Source of the DNA: Rhodococcus sp. AW25M09
GTDB taxonomy: Bacteria; Actinomycetota; Actinomycetes; Mycobacteriales; Mycobacteriaceae
Reading direction: 5' to 3'
NCBI RefSeq assembly: GCF_000333955.1
Contig: NZ_CAPS01000020.1
Location: 1-64,000, forward strand
DNA: 64,000 nt
Shown: piece by piece, positions 43,501 to 56,900 of the stretch
Position numbering within the stretch: the first letter of the stretch is position 1
Layout of the letters: each line of letters opens with the position of its first letter
The notes under the pieces: generated by a model
What the model was told of the DNA's origin: nothing
Database searches by the model: none
What the model saw: the letters and a program-made list of their open reading frames with translations, nothing else
Position numbers and translations under genes: made by a program

Positions 43501-46500
43501 GTGCTGCAACGTGACTCGGTGGGCGTCGACGATTCGTTCTTCGCACTCGGCGGCGACAGCATCGTCGCGATCCAGCTGGTGGCTCGGGCCAAATCGCTCG
43601 GGGTGGTGATCACTGCCCGTGACGTGTTCGAGCGTCGGACCGTCGCCGGGTTGGCGGAAGTCGCAACGGACGTCGCGCATCAGGTGATTCTGGAGGAGCT
43701 ACCGGGCGGAGGCGTCGGCGCTATGCCGTTGACCCCCATCATGACTCGGACGGTCCGCTCACAGATCCTGCCGGGCGGAATGGATGCGTTCCACCAGACC
43801 GTGGTGTTGACCGCGCCTGTCGATCTCGAGCTCGACGGACTGCGGCGGACCGTCGCTGCGATACTCGATCATCACGACGCGTTGCGCTCGGTGCTGACCG
43901 ACGACGGAATGACGATCCGGCCCACAGGCAGCGTCGATCTCGACGCCATCGTCACGCGCGTATCCACCACCAGCAGACCGGGCAGCCCCGAGTTCACCGC
44001 CGTGCTCGCCGAGTCGGCTCGGGTCTTCGCGGCCCAGCTGCGGCCCCGCGCGGGCGTGATGCTGCAGGTCGTCTGGGTGGCCCCCGACACCGGCAGTCCC
44101 GAGATCATCGACACCCACGGCATCGGACGCATCGTGATCATCGCGCACCACCTGGTGATCGACGGCGTCTCGTGGCGGATTCTGATTCCCGACCTCGCCG
44201 CAGCGTGGCACCAGGTGCAGGCAAAATCCGCGGTGGTCCTGCAGCCGGTGGTCACCTCGACGCGCCGCTGGGCCCACGGACTGCGCGACGTCACCGCGAA
44301 TTCCGAGCCCGAATTGAACCGCTGGACAGCACTTCTCGACGGACCCCACGATCCGATCGGTCGGCGCCCACTCGATCCGACGCTCGATGTGGGTGCCACC
44401 CGCGATCAGGTGTCGGTCGAGCTCAGTGCCGACATCACCGAGGCACTGACCGGGCCGCTGACGCGCGCATACCGCAGCACCGTCAACGACGTTCTGCTCA
44501 CCGCTCTGGCACTTGCGGTCTGGTCCGAACGACCGTCCTCGTTCCTCGTGTCGGTCGAAAGTCACGGTCGCGACGAGGATCTCGTGCCGGGAGCCGATCT
44601 GTCCCGGACGGTCGGATGGTTCACCTCGATGCACCCAATACGCCTGTGCCTGGACGGTATCGACGCCGAGAGCATCCTGGCCGGCGATTCGTCCGTGGCC
44701 GACGCCGTCAAGCGCGTCAAGGAACAGGCCCGCGCGATGCCGGGGACAGGTGCCGGCTTCGGACTGCTGCGGTACCTGAACGACAACACCGCTGCCGTGC
44801 TCGCCGAGCACAACACTCCCCAGATCAGCCTCAACTACCTGGGGCGAATCGCCACCGACATTCCCGACGCTTTGCGCGGACGCGGCTGGATTCCCGACGC
44901 GTCCATGGAGATCGTGTCGGGAAGCGGCGATCGACTGCCGGTCCCGGTGGTCCTCGACATCAACGCCGTCGTCACCAACGGACAGTTGAAAGCCACGTTC
45001 GCGTTTCCGCGGGGGGTTCTCGACCGCGAGACCGTCGGCGAGTTGGCCGAGCGGTGGAGCGCGGCGCTGGGTCGTCTCGCCGAGCACGCAGGCGCTGCGG
45101 ACGCAGGTGGGCTGACACCGAGCGATGTGCCGATGGTGCCCCTCGATCAGGACCAGATCGATCGCTGGGAGAGCACCTTCGGTGAGCTCGAGGACATCTG
45201 GCCCCTCGCCCCGCTGCAGCACGGACTGATGTTCCACTCCGAGCTCATGCGCGGACACGTCGACGTCTACACCGCGCAACTGGTGTTCGAGCTCGGCGGC
45301 GATATCGACGCCGCCCGCCTGCACCGCGCTGCGTGCCGGCTGCTCGCTCGCCACGACAGTCTGCGGACGGGCTTCGTTCGTGACGACCGGGGAACTCCGG
45401 CACAGCTGGTACTCGCGGACCCCGAACTGCCCTGGCGCACCGTCGATGCCGGCTCCGACGAGGTACCGGCCATCGCCGATGCCGAACGCACCGCCACATT
45501 CGACCTGGACGCACCGCCGCTGCTGCGGTTCGTACTGGTGCACACCGAGCACGGGGCTTCGCTGGTGGTCACCAACCACCACATCCTGTTCGACGGGTGG
45601 TCGATGCCGATCTTCGTCAAGGAACTGCTGGTGCTCTATGCGGCCGACGGTCTCATTCCGATCCCGGCGAGGACGTACCGCGACTACCTGAAGTGGCTGG
45701 ACGAGCGCGATCATGCAGGCGCACTGGACAAGTGGGCCGAGGCGCTGGCGGGTCTCGACGAAGCGACACTGCTCGCACCCGGCCACGGGGCGGACCTCGG
45801 TCTGCCCGGCGAGCTGTCGGTGCCCTTGACCGAGACCGCGGCGACCGCGCTGAAGGTCGCGGCCCGGAACCTGTCGGTCACCGTCAACACCGTCGTGCAG
45901 ACGGCCTGGGCGCTGATGCTCGCCGCCGAACTCGGCCGCGACGACGTCGTGTTCGGGGCGACGGTCTCGGGCCGGCCGGCCGATCTGACCGGTGTCGAGG
46001 ACACCCTCGGGCTGTTCATCAACACCCTCCCGGTACGGGTACGCGTGCACCGGGACGACACCGTTGCATCGCTGCTGGCCCGCGTGCAGGCCCACAGTGT
46101 GGGTCTGCTGGACAGCCATCACGTCGGGCTGCCCGAGGTCCGCTCACGAGTGGGTGCCGGTGCCGGGTTCGACACCTTGACGGTGTTCGAGTCCTATCCG
46201 GTGGACCACTCTGCGCTCGACAAGGACACCGACATCGCCGGCTTGCGCGTGCGCAACCTGCACGTCGCCGATGCCACCCATTACCCACTGACCCTGATCA
46301 CCGTTCTCGAACCGACGGTGCGGATGACTCTCGAATATGCGGCATCGGTTGTCGATCCGGCCCGCGCCTCGTCGATCGCCGACCGTTTCCGCACTGCACT
46401 GACCGCATTGATCGGCGACCCGCAGACTCCGGTGGCGTCGCTGGACCTGCTCTCCGAGGGCGAGCATTCGCGTCGAGCAGCCGGCAATCGCACCGAACAC

Positions 46501-49500
46501 CCGGTGGCCGAGACCACCCTCGTGGACCTGCTTGCCGCGGCGGCGGACGAGCATGCCGCGGCAACCGCGGCGGTGTTCGAGGGCAAGAGCCTGACGTACG
46601 AGAACTTCTGGGCTCGGGTGCGCTGCCTGGCCCGGTACCTGCGCGGCTCCGGAGTAGGACCCGAGCACGTGGTGGGTGTGGCCATGACCCGCTCGCTCGA
46701 CCAACTCGTCGCCGTGCACGCGGTGGTGGCCGCCGGCGGTGCCTACCTCCCCATCGACCCGTCGCTGCCGCACGACCGCATCGCTCACCTTCTCGACACC
46801 GCCTCGCCGACGCTGATTCTCGGGTCACTGGACGATGTTCGGATCCGAGTGGTCGATCCCGGCACGGTGGACCTGCGCGAGTTCAGCACCGCACCCCTCG
46901 ACCCCTTGCCCGAGCTACGGCCGGACCATCCGGCGTATGTGCTGTTCACCTCCGGATCCACCGGAAAACCCAAGGGCGTCACCGTCTCGCACCGTTCGAT
47001 CGTCAACCGGTTGATGTGGATGCAGCACGAGTACCCGATCACGTCCGCGGATGTCGTACTGCACAAAACTCCGGCCACGTTCGACGTCTCGGTATGGGAA
47101 CTGTTCTGGCCGCTGCTGGTCGGTGCCAAGACGATCATCGCCGAGCCGATGGGACACCGGGACCCGATGTACCTGTCGGCCCTCGTACGCGAACACGAGG
47201 TCACGACAGCACATTTCGTGCCGTCCATGCTGGAGCTGTTTCTCACGTACGGCACACCGGAGCGCTGCATCTCGCTGCGGCAGGTCTTCGCCAGCGGTGA
47301 GGCACTGCCCCGAGCCGTGGTGGACCGGTTCCACGGTGCGATCGCTGCCGAGCTGCACAATCTGTACGGACCGACCGAGGCTGCAGTCGACGTCACCTAC
47401 CACCGCACCAGGGCAGGCGAACAGGGCTCGGTACCGATCGGTGCGCCGGTGTGGAACACCACCGTGCACGTGCTCAATTCGTTTCTCCGACCCGTGGCCG
47501 TCGGGGTCACCGGCGAGCTCTACCTCGGCGGCGTACAGCTGGCCCGCGGCTACTGCGCGCGAGCAGACCTCACGGCCGCCCGATTCGTCGCCTTCGAGGA
47601 CGGGAACCGGTTGTACCGCACCGGCGACCTCGTCCGCTGGGCCGAGGATGGCGCACTGGAGTACCTGGGTCGCAACGACTTCCAGGTCAAGCTCCGTGGT
47701 CAGCGTCTCGAACTCGGGGAGGTCGAGGCGGCCCTGCTCGCAGTCGAGGGTGTGCACTCGGCGGTTGCCGTCGTGCGCTCGGACCGCCTGATCGCGTACG
47801 TCGTCGGTACCGCGGACACCGACGCGATGACGGCACATGCCGCTCGCACCCTCCCCGAGTACATGGTGCCGTCGAGCATCGTCGTGCTCGACGCGATGCC
47901 ACTGGGCACCGCCGGGAAGCTCGACCGCGCTGCACTCCCCGACCCACTCGACTCCATCGAGGAGTTCGCAGCGCCGTCAGGGGACGCCGAAGAGGCTGTC
48001 GCACAGATCTTCTCCGATGTCCTCGATGCAGATCGCGTCAGCGTGAACCGGTCGTGGTTCACGCTCGGCGGCGACTCGCTCACCGCGACCCAGGTGATTG
48101 CGCGGATCAATGCCGAGCTGGACTCCGACCTCGGCGTCCGAGACCTGTTCGAGGCACCGACCGTCCGCGCGCTGGCGCAACGTCTGGGCCGCGGCGGTGG
48201 CACGCACGGCATCGTCGTCGGCCCCCGACCGGGCCGGATTCCGTTGTCACCGGCGCAGCACCGGATGTGGCTGCTCAATCGATTCGATCCGTCGTCGGGG
48301 GCGTACAACATCGCCGCTGCCTTCCGCGTCTCCGGAGTGCTCGACGTCGATGCGCTGCGTGCCGGACTGGTCGACGTCGTCGAACGCCACGAGATTCTGC
48401 GTACCGTCTACCCCGACGGTCCCGAGGGCCCCGAGCAGGTGGTCACCGGGCAGTACCCGGACGTGACGGTCGGCCGAACCACCGAATCTCTGCTCGACGG
48501 TGCCCTGCATGCCCTCGCAGCACAGGGATTCGACGTGACCGCTACCCCGCCGCTGCGGGTGGCAGTGCTCGAGATATCGCCTGAGGACCACGTGCTCGTC
48601 GTCGTGGCGCATCACATCGCCGCCGACGGTTGGTCGATGAACCCGCTGGCCCGTGACGTCATGATCGCGTACCAGTCACGCGCAGTGGGTCGTACACCGC
48701 AATGGACGCCGCTGCCGGTGCAGTATGCCGACTACGCACTGTGGACCCTCGATCGTCTCGGCGACGAGCACGACGCCGATTCGATCGCGTATCGGCAGAT
48801 TCGATACTGGAAGTCCGCTCTCGACGGGACGACCGATCGGCTCGCGCTGCCGACCGATCGGCCCCATCCACCGGTGGCGTCGCATCGAGGTGACCGACTG
48901 TCGATCGAGCTGGAAACCGGCACCGTAGCAGCGCTGACCGCGTTGGCCGAGCGCACCGGAACCACGCGCTTCATGATCGTGCATGCGGCCTTGGCGGTGG
49001 CGCTTGCCCGCGTCTCGGGCAGCCGCGATATTGCCATCGGCACCCCGGTGGCCGGGCGCGGGCAACGCGAACTCGACGACCTCGTCGGGATGTTCGTCGG
49101 AACCCTGGTGCTGCGCTCACAGATAGACCCGTCCGAGACGTTCGCCGAGATTCTGAGCTCGGTCCGCGAGCATGACCTCGACGCCTACGCCAACGCCGAC
49201 ATCCCCTTCGAGCGCCTGGTCGAGATCCTCCAGCCGCCGCGCTCGACGGCCTACCACCCGCTGTTCCAGGTGATGCTGTCCATCGAGGATGCGACGCCGC
49301 CGTCGGTGGAGCTGGCGAACCTGTCCGTCCGACCACTCGACACCTTGCATGTCGCAGCCAAGTTCGACCTGCACGTCACCGTGTCTTTCTCGTCCGGGAT
49401 CGCGTCGGTCGAATTCGTCTATGCCACAGATATATTCGATGCGGCGACAGTCGCCACCCTCGCCGAGCGGTATCGCACCGTCCTCGCGTCGGCACTCGCA

Positions 49501-52500
49501 GAACCGGATCGACCGGTGGGGGATATTCCGATCCTCACCGCCCGCGAGACACCTGGGCTGAACGGCGCACCCGAGCTCGGTCATCGCACCCTGCCCGACC
49601 TGTTGGTGGGCGCGGTCATGAGTTCGGGCGGCAGCGCTGTCGCTCTCGAGGCGGGTAGTGCTCGATGGACCTACTCCGAGCTCGACGATGCGGCGACAGT
49701 CTTGGCGCGCAACCTGATTCGACGCGGCATCGGGCCGGAACAGTACGTTGCGGTGGCACTGCGCCGGGGCGTCTCCTCGATGCTCGCGACCTGGGCGGTG
49801 GCCAAGACCGGGGCGGCCTTCGTTCCGATCGACCCGACCTATCCAGCCGAACGCATCGCCTACATGTTGACGGATTCAGCAGTGGCACTGGGCATCACGG
49901 ACGACGAGCATCTCGGCACGCTACCGGCCGGAGCGACCTGGATGTCCCTCGACGATGCGTCCGACGCCGACGCAGGGTACACAGACGCCGACTGCACACC
50001 GGTGGGCGACCTGGACCGAACCGAAATGCTCCGACCCGATCACCCCGCCTACATGATCTACACCTCCGGAACCACCGGGCAACCGAAGGGCGTCGTCGTC
50101 TCCCACCGCGGGCTCGTCAATCTCGTTGCCGACCTGGTCGACCGCTTCGATCTGGACAACTCCTCGCGCACATTGCAGTTCGCATCACCGAGCTTCGACG
50201 CCTCGGTCCTGGAGCTACTGCTGGCCGTCGGCGCGGGATCGACCATGGTGATCGCCGACGCGGAGGTCCTCGGGGGCACCGACCTCGCAGCCGTACTGCA
50301 GCGCGTCACCCACGCCTTCGTCACCCCGGCCGCCTTGGCCACCGTCGACCCGACCGACGTGTCCGAGACGACCACGATCGTCGTCGGCGGCGAGCCCTGC
50401 CCACCGACGCTCGCCGAGGCGTGGGCCGGGCACCTGCGACTGTTCAACGGATACGGCCCCACCGAAACCACGATCTTCGCCACGATCGACGGCCCTGTCG
50501 AGACCGGATCGCCCGTGTCGATCGGCGGTCCGGTCCGGGGCGTCGAATCGGTGGTACTCGACGATCGACTGCATCCGGTGCCGACGGGAACAGTCGGGGA
50601 GCTGTACCTCACCGGAGATGGCGTCGCACGCGGCTACCAACGCCGATTCGGTTCGACTGCAGCACATTTCGTCGCCGATCACGGTGGGCGCAGGCTCTAC
50701 CGCACCGGCGACCTCGTACGCCGTCGGGGTGAGCGGTACGAGTACATCGGACGTCGCGACGCTCAGGTGAAGGTGCGTGGATTCCGAATCGAGCTCGGTG
50801 AGATCGACGCGGTGCTCGCCGGATACGACGGCGTCGCCGCGTCGGTGAGCGCGGTGAACGGGTCCCAGGTGTTCGGCTACGTCGTCCCCGCCGCCGGCCG
50901 GGTACTCGACCCCGAATCGATTCGACACCATGCACGGCGATTCCTGCCCACTCACATGGTGCCGCAGACGATCACGATTCTCGACGCTCTGCCGCGCAAC
51001 GGCTCGGGCAAGATCGACCGGGCGGCACTGCCGACACCGTCGCTGTCGACCCAGGTCTTCGCCGAACCTGCTACCGATACCGAACGCATTGTCGCCGAGG
51101 CTTTCACGGTGGTGCTCGATGTTGATCCCGTCGGAGCCGAGGACGACTTCTTCGCCCTCGGCGGCACGTCCCTGTCGGCCACCCGGGTGATTGCGCACAT
51201 CAACGACGCTGCGGGCACTGCCCTGCCGGTGCGCGCACTGTTCGAGTCGACGACGGTGCGATCGTTGGCCGTGGCGGTCGACGCAGCTGAACGCTCCGCT
51301 CTGCCGCGACTGGTGGCCGGCACCCGGCCGTCGGTGATCCCACTGTCGTTCGCCCAGATGCGCATGTGGTTGCTCAACCGGTTCGATCCGGCGTCGGCGG
51401 CGTACAACATCGCCTTCGCGGTGCACCTGCGCGGTGACGTCGACGGCAACGCCCTGCAGCTGGCCGTCGACGATGTACTCACGCGACACGAATCGTTGCG
51501 CACCTACTTCCCGGTGGTAGGTGACGGTCCGGCACAGGTGATCGTCGACGACGTCCCACTCGACCTGCAGCCGGTGGACGTCGACTCCAGCGAGGTGCTG
51601 GCACGGGTGGCGGCAGTGATCGGTCGCGGGTTCGACGTCACCGCCGCCGTCCCGGTGCGCGGGGCGCTGCTACGAACCGGGCCGAGCGCCCATGTACTCG
51701 TCCTGGTCGTGCACCACATCAGCGCCGATGGTTTGTCGATGACGCCGTTGGCACGGGATGTGGCTCTCGCCTACGGGGCGAGAGCCCACGGTACCGCGCC
51801 GCAGTGGTCACCATTGCCGGTGCAGTACGCCGATTTCGCGGTGTGGCAGCGAGCGGTGCTCGGTAGCGACGAGGATCCCTCATCGGTTCTGGCGCAACAG
51901 GTTCGATACTGGACCCGAACCTTGGCCGACCTGCCTGCCGTACTCGACCTGCCGACCGATCGGCCTCGACCTGCAGTGGCATCCAAGCGTGGACGCGCCG
52001 TGACGTTCTCGCTGTCCGAGCAGACCACGGTGCAGGTGCGGTCGCTCGCGCGGCGCACCGGATCCTCGGTGTTCATGGTGCTGCATGCGGCGTACAGCGC
52101 ACTGCTCGCCCGGCTGACCGGGAGTACGGACATCCCCGTCGGCACCCCGGTATCGGGTCGCGGATCGGGAGCGTTGGACGACGTCGTCGGGATGTTCGTC
52201 AATACCCTCGTGCTCCGACTCGACGTCGATCCTTCTCGATCGTTCGCCGATCTGGTCGCACACACCCGTGCAGTCGATCTCGCCGCGATGGAGCACTCGG
52301 ACGTTCCGTTCGAGCGAGTGGTGGAAGCAGTGGCACCGGCACGCTCGACCGCCCACTCCCCGCTGTTCCAGGCTCTGATCGCCGTGGAGACCGAACGGCC
52401 TGAAGGCGTGCGACTGCCCGGGCTCGACATCACGCCGTTCCCGTACGAATCCGAGGTCACCCGCTTCGATCTGGCCCTGACCTTCACCGATTCCGACGGA

Positions 52501-55170
52501 CTCGACGGATCTCTGCGGTACGCAACCGATCTGTTCGACGCCGACACGGCTGGGCGATTCGTGAACGAGTTCACCGCGCTCCTCGGCGGCGCCCTGGCCG
52601 ATCCGGCGGCGCCGATAGGTGATCTTTCCCCGACCCGAGACGGCGTGCTCCACGGCTCGCCCGACACCCCCGCGCGGACCCTCGGCCAGCTCATCGACGC
52701 TGCCGTCGACAACCGGCCCGACGCAATTGCATTGCGCTGGAACGGGATCGACTACACCTATCGCCAGGCGAACGCACACGCCAACCGTGTAGCTCGGGTG
52801 TTGATGGGATACGGCGTCGGGCCCGAGACCGTGGTCGCGGTGGCGTTGCCTCGATCGGCGGAGTCGGTACTGTGCACCTGGGCCGTCACCCGCACCGGCG
52901 CCGCGTACCTGCCGGTCGATCCTGCTTATCCGGCCGAGCGCATCGCGCACATGATCACCGACTCGGGTGCGGTGCTGGGGTTGACCACGTCCGACGCGCG
53001 ACGCGGCCTCCCCTCCGATGTGCCCTGGGTCGAGCTCGACGACCCCGTTTCGGTCGCCGAGTTCGAGGAGGCGGGCGAGACACCCATAGCAGCAGCCGAA
53101 TTGACCGGACCGGTGCTGACATCCACCGCCGCGTACGTGATCTACACCTCCGGGTCCACCGGCCGACCCAAGGGCGTCGTGGTCAGCCACCGGGGACTGG
53201 CGAACCTGGCGGCATCACGCAGGGAACTGCATCGCGTCGAACCCTCGTCGCGGTTCCTGCACAACACGTCTCCGAGTTTCGACATGGCCGTCGGCGAAAT
53301 GATCTCGGCGCTCTCCGCCGCTGCGACACTCGTAATTTCGCCGCCGACCGTGCTGGGTGGGGCGGATCTGGCGTCGTTCATCCGCGACGAACAGATCACC
53401 CATACCTTGATGACGCCCTCGGCGCTGTCGACACTCGATCCGGAGGGTCTGGATTGCCTCGAGGTGCTGTGTGTCGGCGGCGAGGCCTGCAGCGCCGAAC
53501 TGGTCGCCCGGTGGAGCCAGGGCCGTGTGATGCTCAACGGCTACGGGCCCACGGAGGCCACCGACATCTCGACCCTCGGTGAGGTGCGGGCCGGCGAACC
53601 GATCACCATCGGCCGGCCGTTGCACGGTCTGCGAGCGATGGTGCTCGACGGGCGTCTGCATCCCGTGCCGGTGGGCGTACGCGGCGAGCTGTACGTGGCC
53701 GGACCGGCATTGGCGCGCGGTTACCATGGCCGATCGAGCTTGTCGGCAACACGATTCGTCGCCGACCCGCTGAATCCGGGAACGCGGATGTACCGCACCG
53801 GCGACGTCGTGCGGCGCACCGCAAACGGTCGATTGCTCTACAGCGGTCGCAGTGACCAGCAGGTAAAGATTCGCGGATTCCGCATCGAGCCGGGGGAGGT
53901 CGACGCGGTCCTGACCGCGCACGCCGACGTCGATGTCGCCGTGACGATCGCTGCGGCCGGCCCGGCGGGGGAGCAAACGCTGGTCTCCTACATCACCGGC
54001 ACCGCGGCACCCGAGGACGTCCGCGAGCACGCGCGGCGCCTGTTGCCGGCCCACATGGTGCCCGCGGCCGTGACGATGATCGAACAGGTTCCGCGCACCG
54101 GAACGGGCAAGCTCGACACCGCCGCCCTACCGAAACCGGTGTTCGGCACCACCGCGTACCGACCCGCACGGACGAGCGCGGAGATCGGCGTCGTCGAGGC
54201 ATTCGAGGCTGTCTTGGGTACGCAGCGAATCGGATTGGACGACAACTTCTTCGATCTCGGCGGCAGCTCGCTGTCTGCGATGCGGGTGATCGGCGAGCTT
54301 CGCGCGCGCTCGTACGAGATCGGCATGCAGTCGCTGCTGATGGATGCGACGGTGAGAACCGTTGCCGAACGGATCTCGTCGGGCCGCTCCGATGCCGCGG
54401 AGCTGGACGTGTTGCTGCCGCTGCGGGAGGGCGGCCGGGGCGCTCCGATCTTCTGTATCCATCCGATACTCGGATTGTCCTGGTGCTACTCCGGATTGGG
54501 CAACTACGTCGACAATCCGCTGTACGGGCTGCAGACTCCTTGGCCGGAGGAGCTGCCGAACACATTGACGCAGTTGGCCTCTCGCTACCTCGAGGAGATC
54601 GCCCGCGTTGCGCCCGACGGACCGGTACACCTGCTCGGATGGTCGCTCGGCGGCGTCATCGCGCACGAGATGGCAGTGCAGTCGGCCGCCTCCGGCAAGG
54701 CCGTGGCCTCACTGACGCTGCTCGACGCACACCACGGCGACCAGGGGGACTGGGCCGATGCGATTCCGGTGGCAGACCTGATGTCCGGACTCGGACTCGA
54801 TCTCACGGTGCCGGAGGGTCAGGTCGTCTCCCTCGACACCGCAGGCGAACTCCTCGACTCCGTCGACACCGGCGGCATCCTCGACCGCGCCGACATCGAG
54901 CGACTCATCGGAGCGGCGCAGCACAATCACCAACTGCTGCAACAGCATCGACCCGGTGTCCATGCCGGCGATGTCCTGTTCGTCGGTGCCGGGCTGGACG
55001 GCGGCCATGGCGTCGGGCAGTGGTATCCGCACATCGCGGGCGCAGTCACGGTCGTCTCCGTCCGGGCCACGCACTGGCAGATGTGCGCGCCGTCCACCCT
55101 CGCGGCCATCGGTCCTCGCATAGCCCACGAACTTCGCATCACCGAGAAGAAAGAACCGAAGAATCGATGA
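40531..55170 (+). CDS. Four-module non-ribosomal peptide synthetase (C-A-T-E-C-A-T-C-A-T-C-A-T-TE)
   Basis: A 4879-residue NRPS. Module 1: C (HHIALDG, 154-160), A (YTSGSTG near 628), T (Ser1010), E ([10 protein letters not shown], 1206). Module 2: C (HHILFDG, 1683; the type that follows E domains), A, T (Ser2516). Module 3: C (HHIAADG, 2694), A, T (Ser3547). Module 4: C (HHISADG, 3728), A, T (Ser4580). TE: GWSLGG (Ser4705), His4848. The first C resembles EntF ([24 protein letters not shown]), implying an acyl or aryl starter. Hand-read A codes: A1 DAFIVGSIVK (no match), A2 DVWHFSLVDK (Ser, as EntF), A3 DALFVGGIFK, A4 DMGLCGGDIK (no match). Predicted product: acyl-D-X-Ser-X-X. Start TTG 40531 is the only in-frame option. 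Confidence 0.95.
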   Translation: MESLDSLTIREEELDRTSVDDTEPFPLTAAQRGLWFAQHLLSEVPITIANYLDILGGVDFDLMRYAGRRTAREFGAGSLRLLEIDGEPHQYIDVEQGDDTVVLDFRHEADPEAAARMWMRAAYSTAIDLTHGRLIKGAMLRISDDRTFWYSHVHHIALDGYGAVQFMRRVASIYTDVSEGREPAASRAGSLGEVYAAEAQYRQSPRFAKDRQYWQDKTADLPSPPSITGLLAPPAARAHLCGGYLPETIERALDGATHRLDSAFAPLAIAAVATFLARMTGTTDVVLSLPVAGRTTAVLRRSGGMVSNVLPIRVRIGAHCTLATLVSDVQLELTGALRHQRYRAEDIRRDAGGGAETRGFFGPAINIMAYETEVPFGPLTGEFNVLSTGPVEDLSINIYPSTDGSRSRLEFEGNPNIYGSEQFALLHRRFLNLFECFLTADADAPILGLDVLDAAERSALVPFVGPDAVVPELFPNLLRRGVDTAAENVAVEFEDETLTYRELDERANTIARALIARGAGPGTVVAVALPRGTASIVALWAVAASGATFVPIDPGYPSERITHMLVDSAVTIGISEHSLSQQLPQRVHWLELDDVEFRDECAARSSAPITDTDRRVRLTEQHAAYMIYTSGSTGTPKGVLVTHSGLATFAADARPELRVSTSSRLLRFSSSSFDASLFEMIQAFSAGATMVVAPREVIGGAELTHFLRDRRVTHIICAPALLTTVDAAELVHLDAVVVGGDVMPPDLVDRFGATALLFNSYGPTEATIVVTMTQPQTDARAITIGRPLQGSHALVLDRLLRPVPPGSAGELYLGGPGIARGYHHRTGLSAARFVADPFGSGRRLYRTGDIVRWTGPLDCAELEFVGRSDFQVQIHGQRIELGEIDAVLSRHEAVDFAVSAVHQHGAASILVSYVKPAQALDHTALRTFASRFLPNHMVPGVFVELDAIPLTPTGKIDRSALPQPTFESDTTAYRAPATPVEKTLADAMAVVLQRDSVGVDDSFFALGGDSIVAIQLVARAKSLGVVITARDVFERRTVAGLAEVATDVAHQVILEELPGGGVGAMPLTPIMTRTVRSQILPGGMDAFHQTVVLTAPVDLELDGLRRTVAAILDHHDALRSVLTDDGMTIRPTGSVDLDAIVTRVSTTSRPGSPEFTAVLAESARVFAAQLRPRAGVMLQVVWVAPDTGSPEIIDTHGIGRIVIIAHHLVIDGVSWRILIPDLAAAWHQVQAKSAVVLQPVVTSTRRWAHGLRDVTANSEPELNRWTALLDGPHDPIGRRPLDPTLDVGATRDQVSVELSADITEALTGPLTRAYRSTVNDVLLTALALAVWSERPSSFLVSVESHGRDEDLVPGADLSRTVGWFTSMHPIRLCLDGIDAESILAGDSSVADAVKRVKEQARAMPGTGAGFGLLRYLNDNTAAVLAEHNTPQISLNYLGRIATDIPDALRGRGWIPDASMEIVSGSGDRLPVPVVLDINAVVTNGQLKATFAFPRGVLDRETVGELAERWSAALGRLAEHAGAADAGGLTPSDVPMVPLDQDQIDRWESTFGELEDIWPLAPLQHGLMFHSELMRGHVDVYTAQLVFELGGDIDAARLHRAACRLLARHDSLRTGFVRDDRGTPAQLVLADPELPWRTVDAGSDEVPAIADAERTATFDLDAPPLLRFVLVHTEHGASLVVTNHHILFDGWSMPIFVKELLVLYAADGLIPIPARTYRDYLKWLDERDHAGALDKWAEALAGLDEATLLAPGHGADLGLPGELSVPLTETAATALKVAARNLSVTVNTVVQTAWALMLAAELGRDDVVFGATVSGRPADLTGVEDTLGLFINTLPVRVRVHRDDTVASLLARVQAHSVGLLDSHHVGLPEVRSRVGAGAGFDTLTVFESYPVDHSALDKDTDIAGLRVRNLHVADATHYPLTLITVLEPTVRMTLEYAASVVDPARASSIADRFRTALTALIGDPQTPVASLDLLSEGEHSRRAAGNRTEHPVAETTLVDLLAAAADEHAAATAAVFEGKSLTYENFWARVRCLARYLRGSGVGPEHVVGVAMTRSLDQLVAVHAVVAAGGAYLPIDPSLPHDRIAHLLDTASPTLILGSLDDVRIRVVDPGTVDLREFSTAPLDPLPELRPDHPAYVLFTSGSTGKPKGVTVSHRSIVNRLMWMQHEYPITSADVVLHKTPATFDVSVWELFWPLLVGAKTIIAEPMGHRDPMYLSALVREHEVTTAHFVPSMLELFLTYGTPERCISLRQVFASGEALPRAVVDRFHGAIAAELHNLYGPTEAAVDVTYHRTRAGEQGSVPIGAPVWNTTVHVLNSFLRPVAVGVTGELYLGGVQLARGYCARADLTAARFVAFEDGNRLYRTGDLVRWAEDGALEYLGRNDFQVKLRGQRLELGEVEAALLAVEGVHSAVAVVRSDRLIAYVVGTADTDAMTAHAARTLPEYMVPSSIVVLDAMPLGTAGKLDRAALPDPLDSIEEFAAPSGDAEEAVAQIFSDVLDADRVSVNRSWFTLGGDSLTATQVIARINAELDSDLGVRDLFEAPTVRALAQRLGRGGGTHGIVVGPRPGRIPLSPAQHRMWLLNRFDPSSGAYNIAAAFRVSGVLDVDALRAGLVDVVERHEILRTVYPDGPEGPEQVVTGQYPDVTVGRTTESLLDGALHALAAQGFDVTATPPLRVAVLEISPEDHVLVVVAHHIAADGWSMNPLARDVMIAYQSRAVGRTPQWTPLPVQYADYALWTLDRLGDEHDADSIAYRQIRYWKSALDGTTDRLALPTDRPHPPVASHRGDRLSIELETGTVAALTALAERTGTTRFMIVHAALAVALARVSGSRDIAIGTPVAGRGQRELDDLVGMFVGTLVLRSQIDPSETFAEILSSVREHDLDAYANADIPFERLVEILQPPRSTAYHPLFQVMLSIEDATPPSVELANLSVRPLDTLHVAAKFDLHVTVSFSSGIASVEFVYATDIFDAATVATLAERYRTVLASALAEPDRPVGDIPILTARETPGLNGAPELGHRTLPDLLVGAVMSSGGSAVALEAGSARWTYSELDDAATVLARNLIRRGIGPEQYVAVALRRGVSSMLATWAVAKTGAAFVPIDPTYPAERIAYMLTDSAVALGITDDEHLGTLPAGATWMSLDDASDADAGYTDADCTPVGDLDRTEMLRPDHPAYMIYTSGTTGQPKGVVVSHRGLVNLVADLVDRFDLDNSSRTLQFASPSFDASVLELLLAVGAGSTMVIADAEVLGGTDLAAVLQRVTHAFVTPAALATVDPTDVSETTTIVVGGEPCPPTLAEAWAGHLRLFNGYGPTETTIFATIDGPVETGSPVSIGGPVRGVESVVLDDRLHPVPTGTVGELYLTGDGVARGYQRRFGSTAAHFVADHGGRRLYRTGDLVRRRGERYEYIGRRDAQVKVRGFRIELGEIDAVLAGYDGVAASVSAVNGSQVFGYVVPAAGRVLDPESIRHHARRFLPTHMVPQTITILDALPRNGSGKIDRAALPTPSLSTQVFAEPATDTERIVAEAFTVVLDVDPVGAEDDFFALGGTSLSATRVIAHINDAAGTALPVRALFESTTVRSLAVAVDAAERSALPRLVAGTRPSVIPLSFAQMRMWLLNRFDPASAAYNIAFAVHLRGDVDGNALQLAVDDVLTRHESLRTYFPVVGDGPAQVIVDDVPLDLQPVDVDSSEVLARVAAVIGRGFDVTAAVPVRGALLRTGPSAHVLVLVVHHISADGLSMTPLARDVALAYGARAHGTAPQWSPLPVQYADFAVWQRAVLGSDEDPSSVLAQQVRYWTRTLADLPAVLDLPTDRPRPAVASKRGRAVTFSLSEQTTVQVRSLARRTGSSVFMVLHAAYSALLARLTGSTDIPVGTPVSGRGSGALDDVVGMFVNTLVLRLDVDPSRSFADLVAHTRAVDLAAMEHSDVPFERVVEAVAPARSTAHSPLFQALIAVETERPEGVRLPGLDITPFPYESEVTRFDLALTFTDSDGLDGSLRYATDLFDADTAGRFVNEFTALLGGALADPAAPIGDLSPTRDGVLHGSPDTPARTLGQLIDAAVDNRPDAIALRWNGIDYTYRQANAHANRVARVLMGYGVGPETVVAVALPRSAESVLCTWAVTRTGAAYLPVDPAYPAERIAHMITDSGAVLGLTTSDARRGLPSDVPWVELDDPVSVAEFEEAGETPIAAAELTGPVLTSTAAYVIYTSGSTGRPKGVVVSHRGLANLAASRRELHRVEPSSRFLHNTSPSFDMAVGEMISALSAAATLVISPPTVLGGADLASFIRDEQITHTLMTPSALSTLDPEGLDCLEVLCVGGEACSAELVARWSQGRVMLNGYGPTEATDISTLGEVRAGEPITIGRPLHGLRAMVLDGRLHPVPVGVRGELYVAGPALARGYHGRSSLSATRFVADPLNPGTRMYRTGDVVRRTANGRLLYSGRSDQQVKIRGFRIEPGEVDAVLTAHADVDVAVTIAAAGPAGEQTLVSYITGTAAPEDVREHARRLLPAHMVPAAVTMIEQVPRTGTGKLDTAALPKPVFGTTAYRPARTSAEIGVVEAFEAVLGTQRIGLDDNFFDLGGSSLSAMRVIGELRARSYEIGMQSLLMDATVRTVAERISSGRSDAAELDVLLPLREGGRGAPIFCIHPILGLSWCYSGLGNYVDNPLYGLQTPWPEELPNTLTQLASRYLEEIARVAPDGPVHLLGWSLGGVIAHEMAVQSAASGKAVASLTLLDAHHGDQGDWADAIPVADLMSGLGLDLTVPEGQVVSLDTAGELLDSVDTGGILDRADIERLIGAAQHNHQLLQQHRPGVHAGDVLFVGAGLDGGHGVGQWYPHIAGAVTVVSVRATHWQMCAPSTLAAIGPRIAHELRITEKKEPKNR

Positions 55171-56180
55171 AAGCTCCACGCCTGACGGCCACCATGTTGG
55201 CCGTCGGCCTGCTGTTCGGTCTACCCGCGATTGCAACGGCGGATCCACTGGCTCCTGTCACCGAACAGGCCCGGGGCCCGGTAGGGACCATCCGAGGGAT
55301 CGACAAGATCGACGACGCCCGCTGGGATGTGTACGTCTACTCGCCTTCGATGGACACCGAGATCAAGATTCAGGTGATCAGGCCGGCAGATACGTCGACG
55401 CCGCGCCCGACGCTGTACATGCTCAACGGTGCCGGTGCGGGCGTCGACGGTGCCAACTGGCTGGCCAAGACCGACATCGTCGACTTCTTCGCGGACAAGA
55501 ACGTCAACGTCGCGATGCCCGTCGGCGGGTACCTGAGCTACTACACCGACTGGGAGCGCGACGACCCGAAGCTCGGCCGCAACAAGTGGCAGACGTTCCT
55601 CACCCACGAGCTACCGCCGGTTCTCGACGAGGCGTTGGGTGCCAACGGCATCAGTGCCATCGGTGGGCTGTCGATGTCCGCGGGCTCGGTCCTCGATCTC
55701 GCGATCCACGCGCCCGGACTGTACCGAGGCGTGGCGTCGTACAGCGGTTGCGCGCAGACGAGCGACCCGGTGACCCGTACCTTCATTCGCGCGTTGGTGC
55801 AGCTACGCGGCGGCGGCAACACCGACAACATGTGGGGGCCCGACGGTGATCCGCGCTGGGTCGAGCACGATCCCCTCGTCAACGCCGACAAGCTCCGTGG
55901 GCTCGAACTGTTCGTCTCGAACGCCAGCGGTCTGCCCGGCCCGTACGAGATGCCCGGGGCCGATCGTCCCGCCGGATCCCCGCCGCTGGCGGACCAGATC
56001 GTGCTGGGCGGACTGATCGAGGCAGGGTCCAACACCTGCGCTCACAATCTGGTGAATCGTCTCGGCGAACTCGGCATTCCCGTGACGACGGACTTCCGTC
56101 CGAACGGAACACATTCGTGGCAGTACTGGCAGGACGCGCTGCGGGCATCCTGGCCGACACTGGAACGGGCACTGAGTTAG
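55167..56180 (+). CDS. Secreted antigen-85-like esterase/acyltransferase
   Basis: 337 residues. A signal peptide (1-25, ending IATADP) precedes an alpha/beta hydrolase of the esterase/mycolyltransferase family: [18 protein letters not shown], nucleophile Ser in [10 protein letters not shown] (about S172) and His in [13 protein letters not shown] near the C-terminus. Antigen 85 proteins move mycolates to trehalose; related esterases hydrolyse esters. ATG 55167 overlaps the NRPS stop by 4 nt, so it is translated with the NRPS and probably acts on its exported product (acylation, hydrolysis or cyclisation; inferred). Such an exported partner is unusual for an NRPS. Confidence 0.85.
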   Translation: MKAPRLTATMLAVGLLFGLPAIATADPLAPVTEQARGPVGTIRGIDKIDDARWDVYVYSPSMDTEIKIQVIRPADTSTPRPTLYMLNGAGAGVDGANWLAKTDIVDFFADKNVNVAMPVGGYLSYYTDWERDDPKLGRNKWQTFLTHELPPVLDEALGANGISAIGGLSMSAGSVLDLAIHAPGLYRGVASYSGCAQTSDPVTRTFIRALVQLRGGGNTDNMWGPDGDPRWVEHDPLVNADKLRGLELFVSNASGLPGPYEMPGADRPAGSPPLADQIVLGGLIEAGSNTCAHNLVNRLGELGIPVTTDFRPNGTHSWQYWQDALRASWPTLERALS

Positions 56181-56183
56181 CGA

Positions 56184-56900
56184 TCAACGCACCCGGTCGA
56201 GAACCCAGTCGATCGCCCTCGTGACCGCATTACGAGACTCGTCGGTGTGATCGAGCATGTCGAATCCATGCCGCCCATTGGGCACGTCGATGATCTCGAG
56301 GTTCGCAGCGTGTGCTGCCTGGGCGAAAGCCGCGACACCCGAAACGAATTCGGGGCGATCATGGCCTACCCGAGTGAGCAGAATCGGCAGCGGACCCGAA
56401 CCGGGGACGGCGAGAGTGGGGTCGAATCGCGGCTCGACCCCCCATTCCGGAAGGGTTTGCAGTACCGGGTACGTCAACGCCACGCATCTCAGCCATGTCG
56501 GTGCGTCGGTCAACCAGTCGGCGGACAGTAGTCCGCTCCCGGAGAAGAACCACAACGCAATTCGGTCCGGATCCACCCCCGGCAGCGCCCGCACTTGCTC
56601 GAGTCCGCTGGCGATCTCGTCGGCCGCGGCGGCGCACTCGGTCAGCGCTGCCATGTGATGCTCGAGAACCACACCGACTACACCTGCGGCCGCAGCGATC
56701 GATCCATATCCGACGAAGACCGGTTGTTCTCGCGGTCGCCATTCGACGCCCGGCGGACGCGGACCTCCGTGGACGAAGACGACAGCGGGCCGAAGAGGAC
56801 CTTCCCCGCGCGGTTGGTCGATTGCGCGATAGACGTCGAACGAGTCATGGCGTTCGCGCGTTGCGTCGGGCGTAGCCAGCACGAACGGCTGCGGTTCCAT
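56184..56900 (-). CDS. Alpha/beta hydrolase (dienelactone-hydrolase-like)
   Basis: A 238-residue alpha/beta hydrolase: oxyanion-hole segment VVFVHGGPRPPG, nucleophile Ser in WFFSGSGLL (the usual GxSxG has Phe in its first position), and a C-terminal His in NGRHGFDMLDH. The substrate is unknown, probably an ester, lactone or peptide. Its ATG (56900) abuts the stop of the PadR gene with no gap (TGAATG), so both form one operon and PadR is the likely regulator. The 3' end is 3 nt from the convergent esterase gene. Confidence 0.8.
   Translation of the reverse strand: MEPQPFVLATPDATRERHDSFDVYRAIDQPRGEGPLRPAVVFVHGGPRPPGVEWRPREQPVFVGYGSIAAAAGVVGVVLEHHMAALTECAAAADEIASGLEQVRALPGVDPDRIALWFFSGSGLLSADWLTDAPTWLRCVALTYPVLQTLPEWGVEPRFDPTLAVPGSGPLPILLTRVGHDRPEFVSGVAAFAQAAHAANLEIIDVPNGRHGFDMLDHTDESRNAVTRAIDWVLDRVR

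Noticed and set aside
40546-54666. Several long minus-strand frames (up to 787 codons) opposite the NRPS
   Set aside because: Shadow frames caused by strong third-position GC bias; the translations are rich in repeated Arg/Gly/His/Asp with no recognisable domain.
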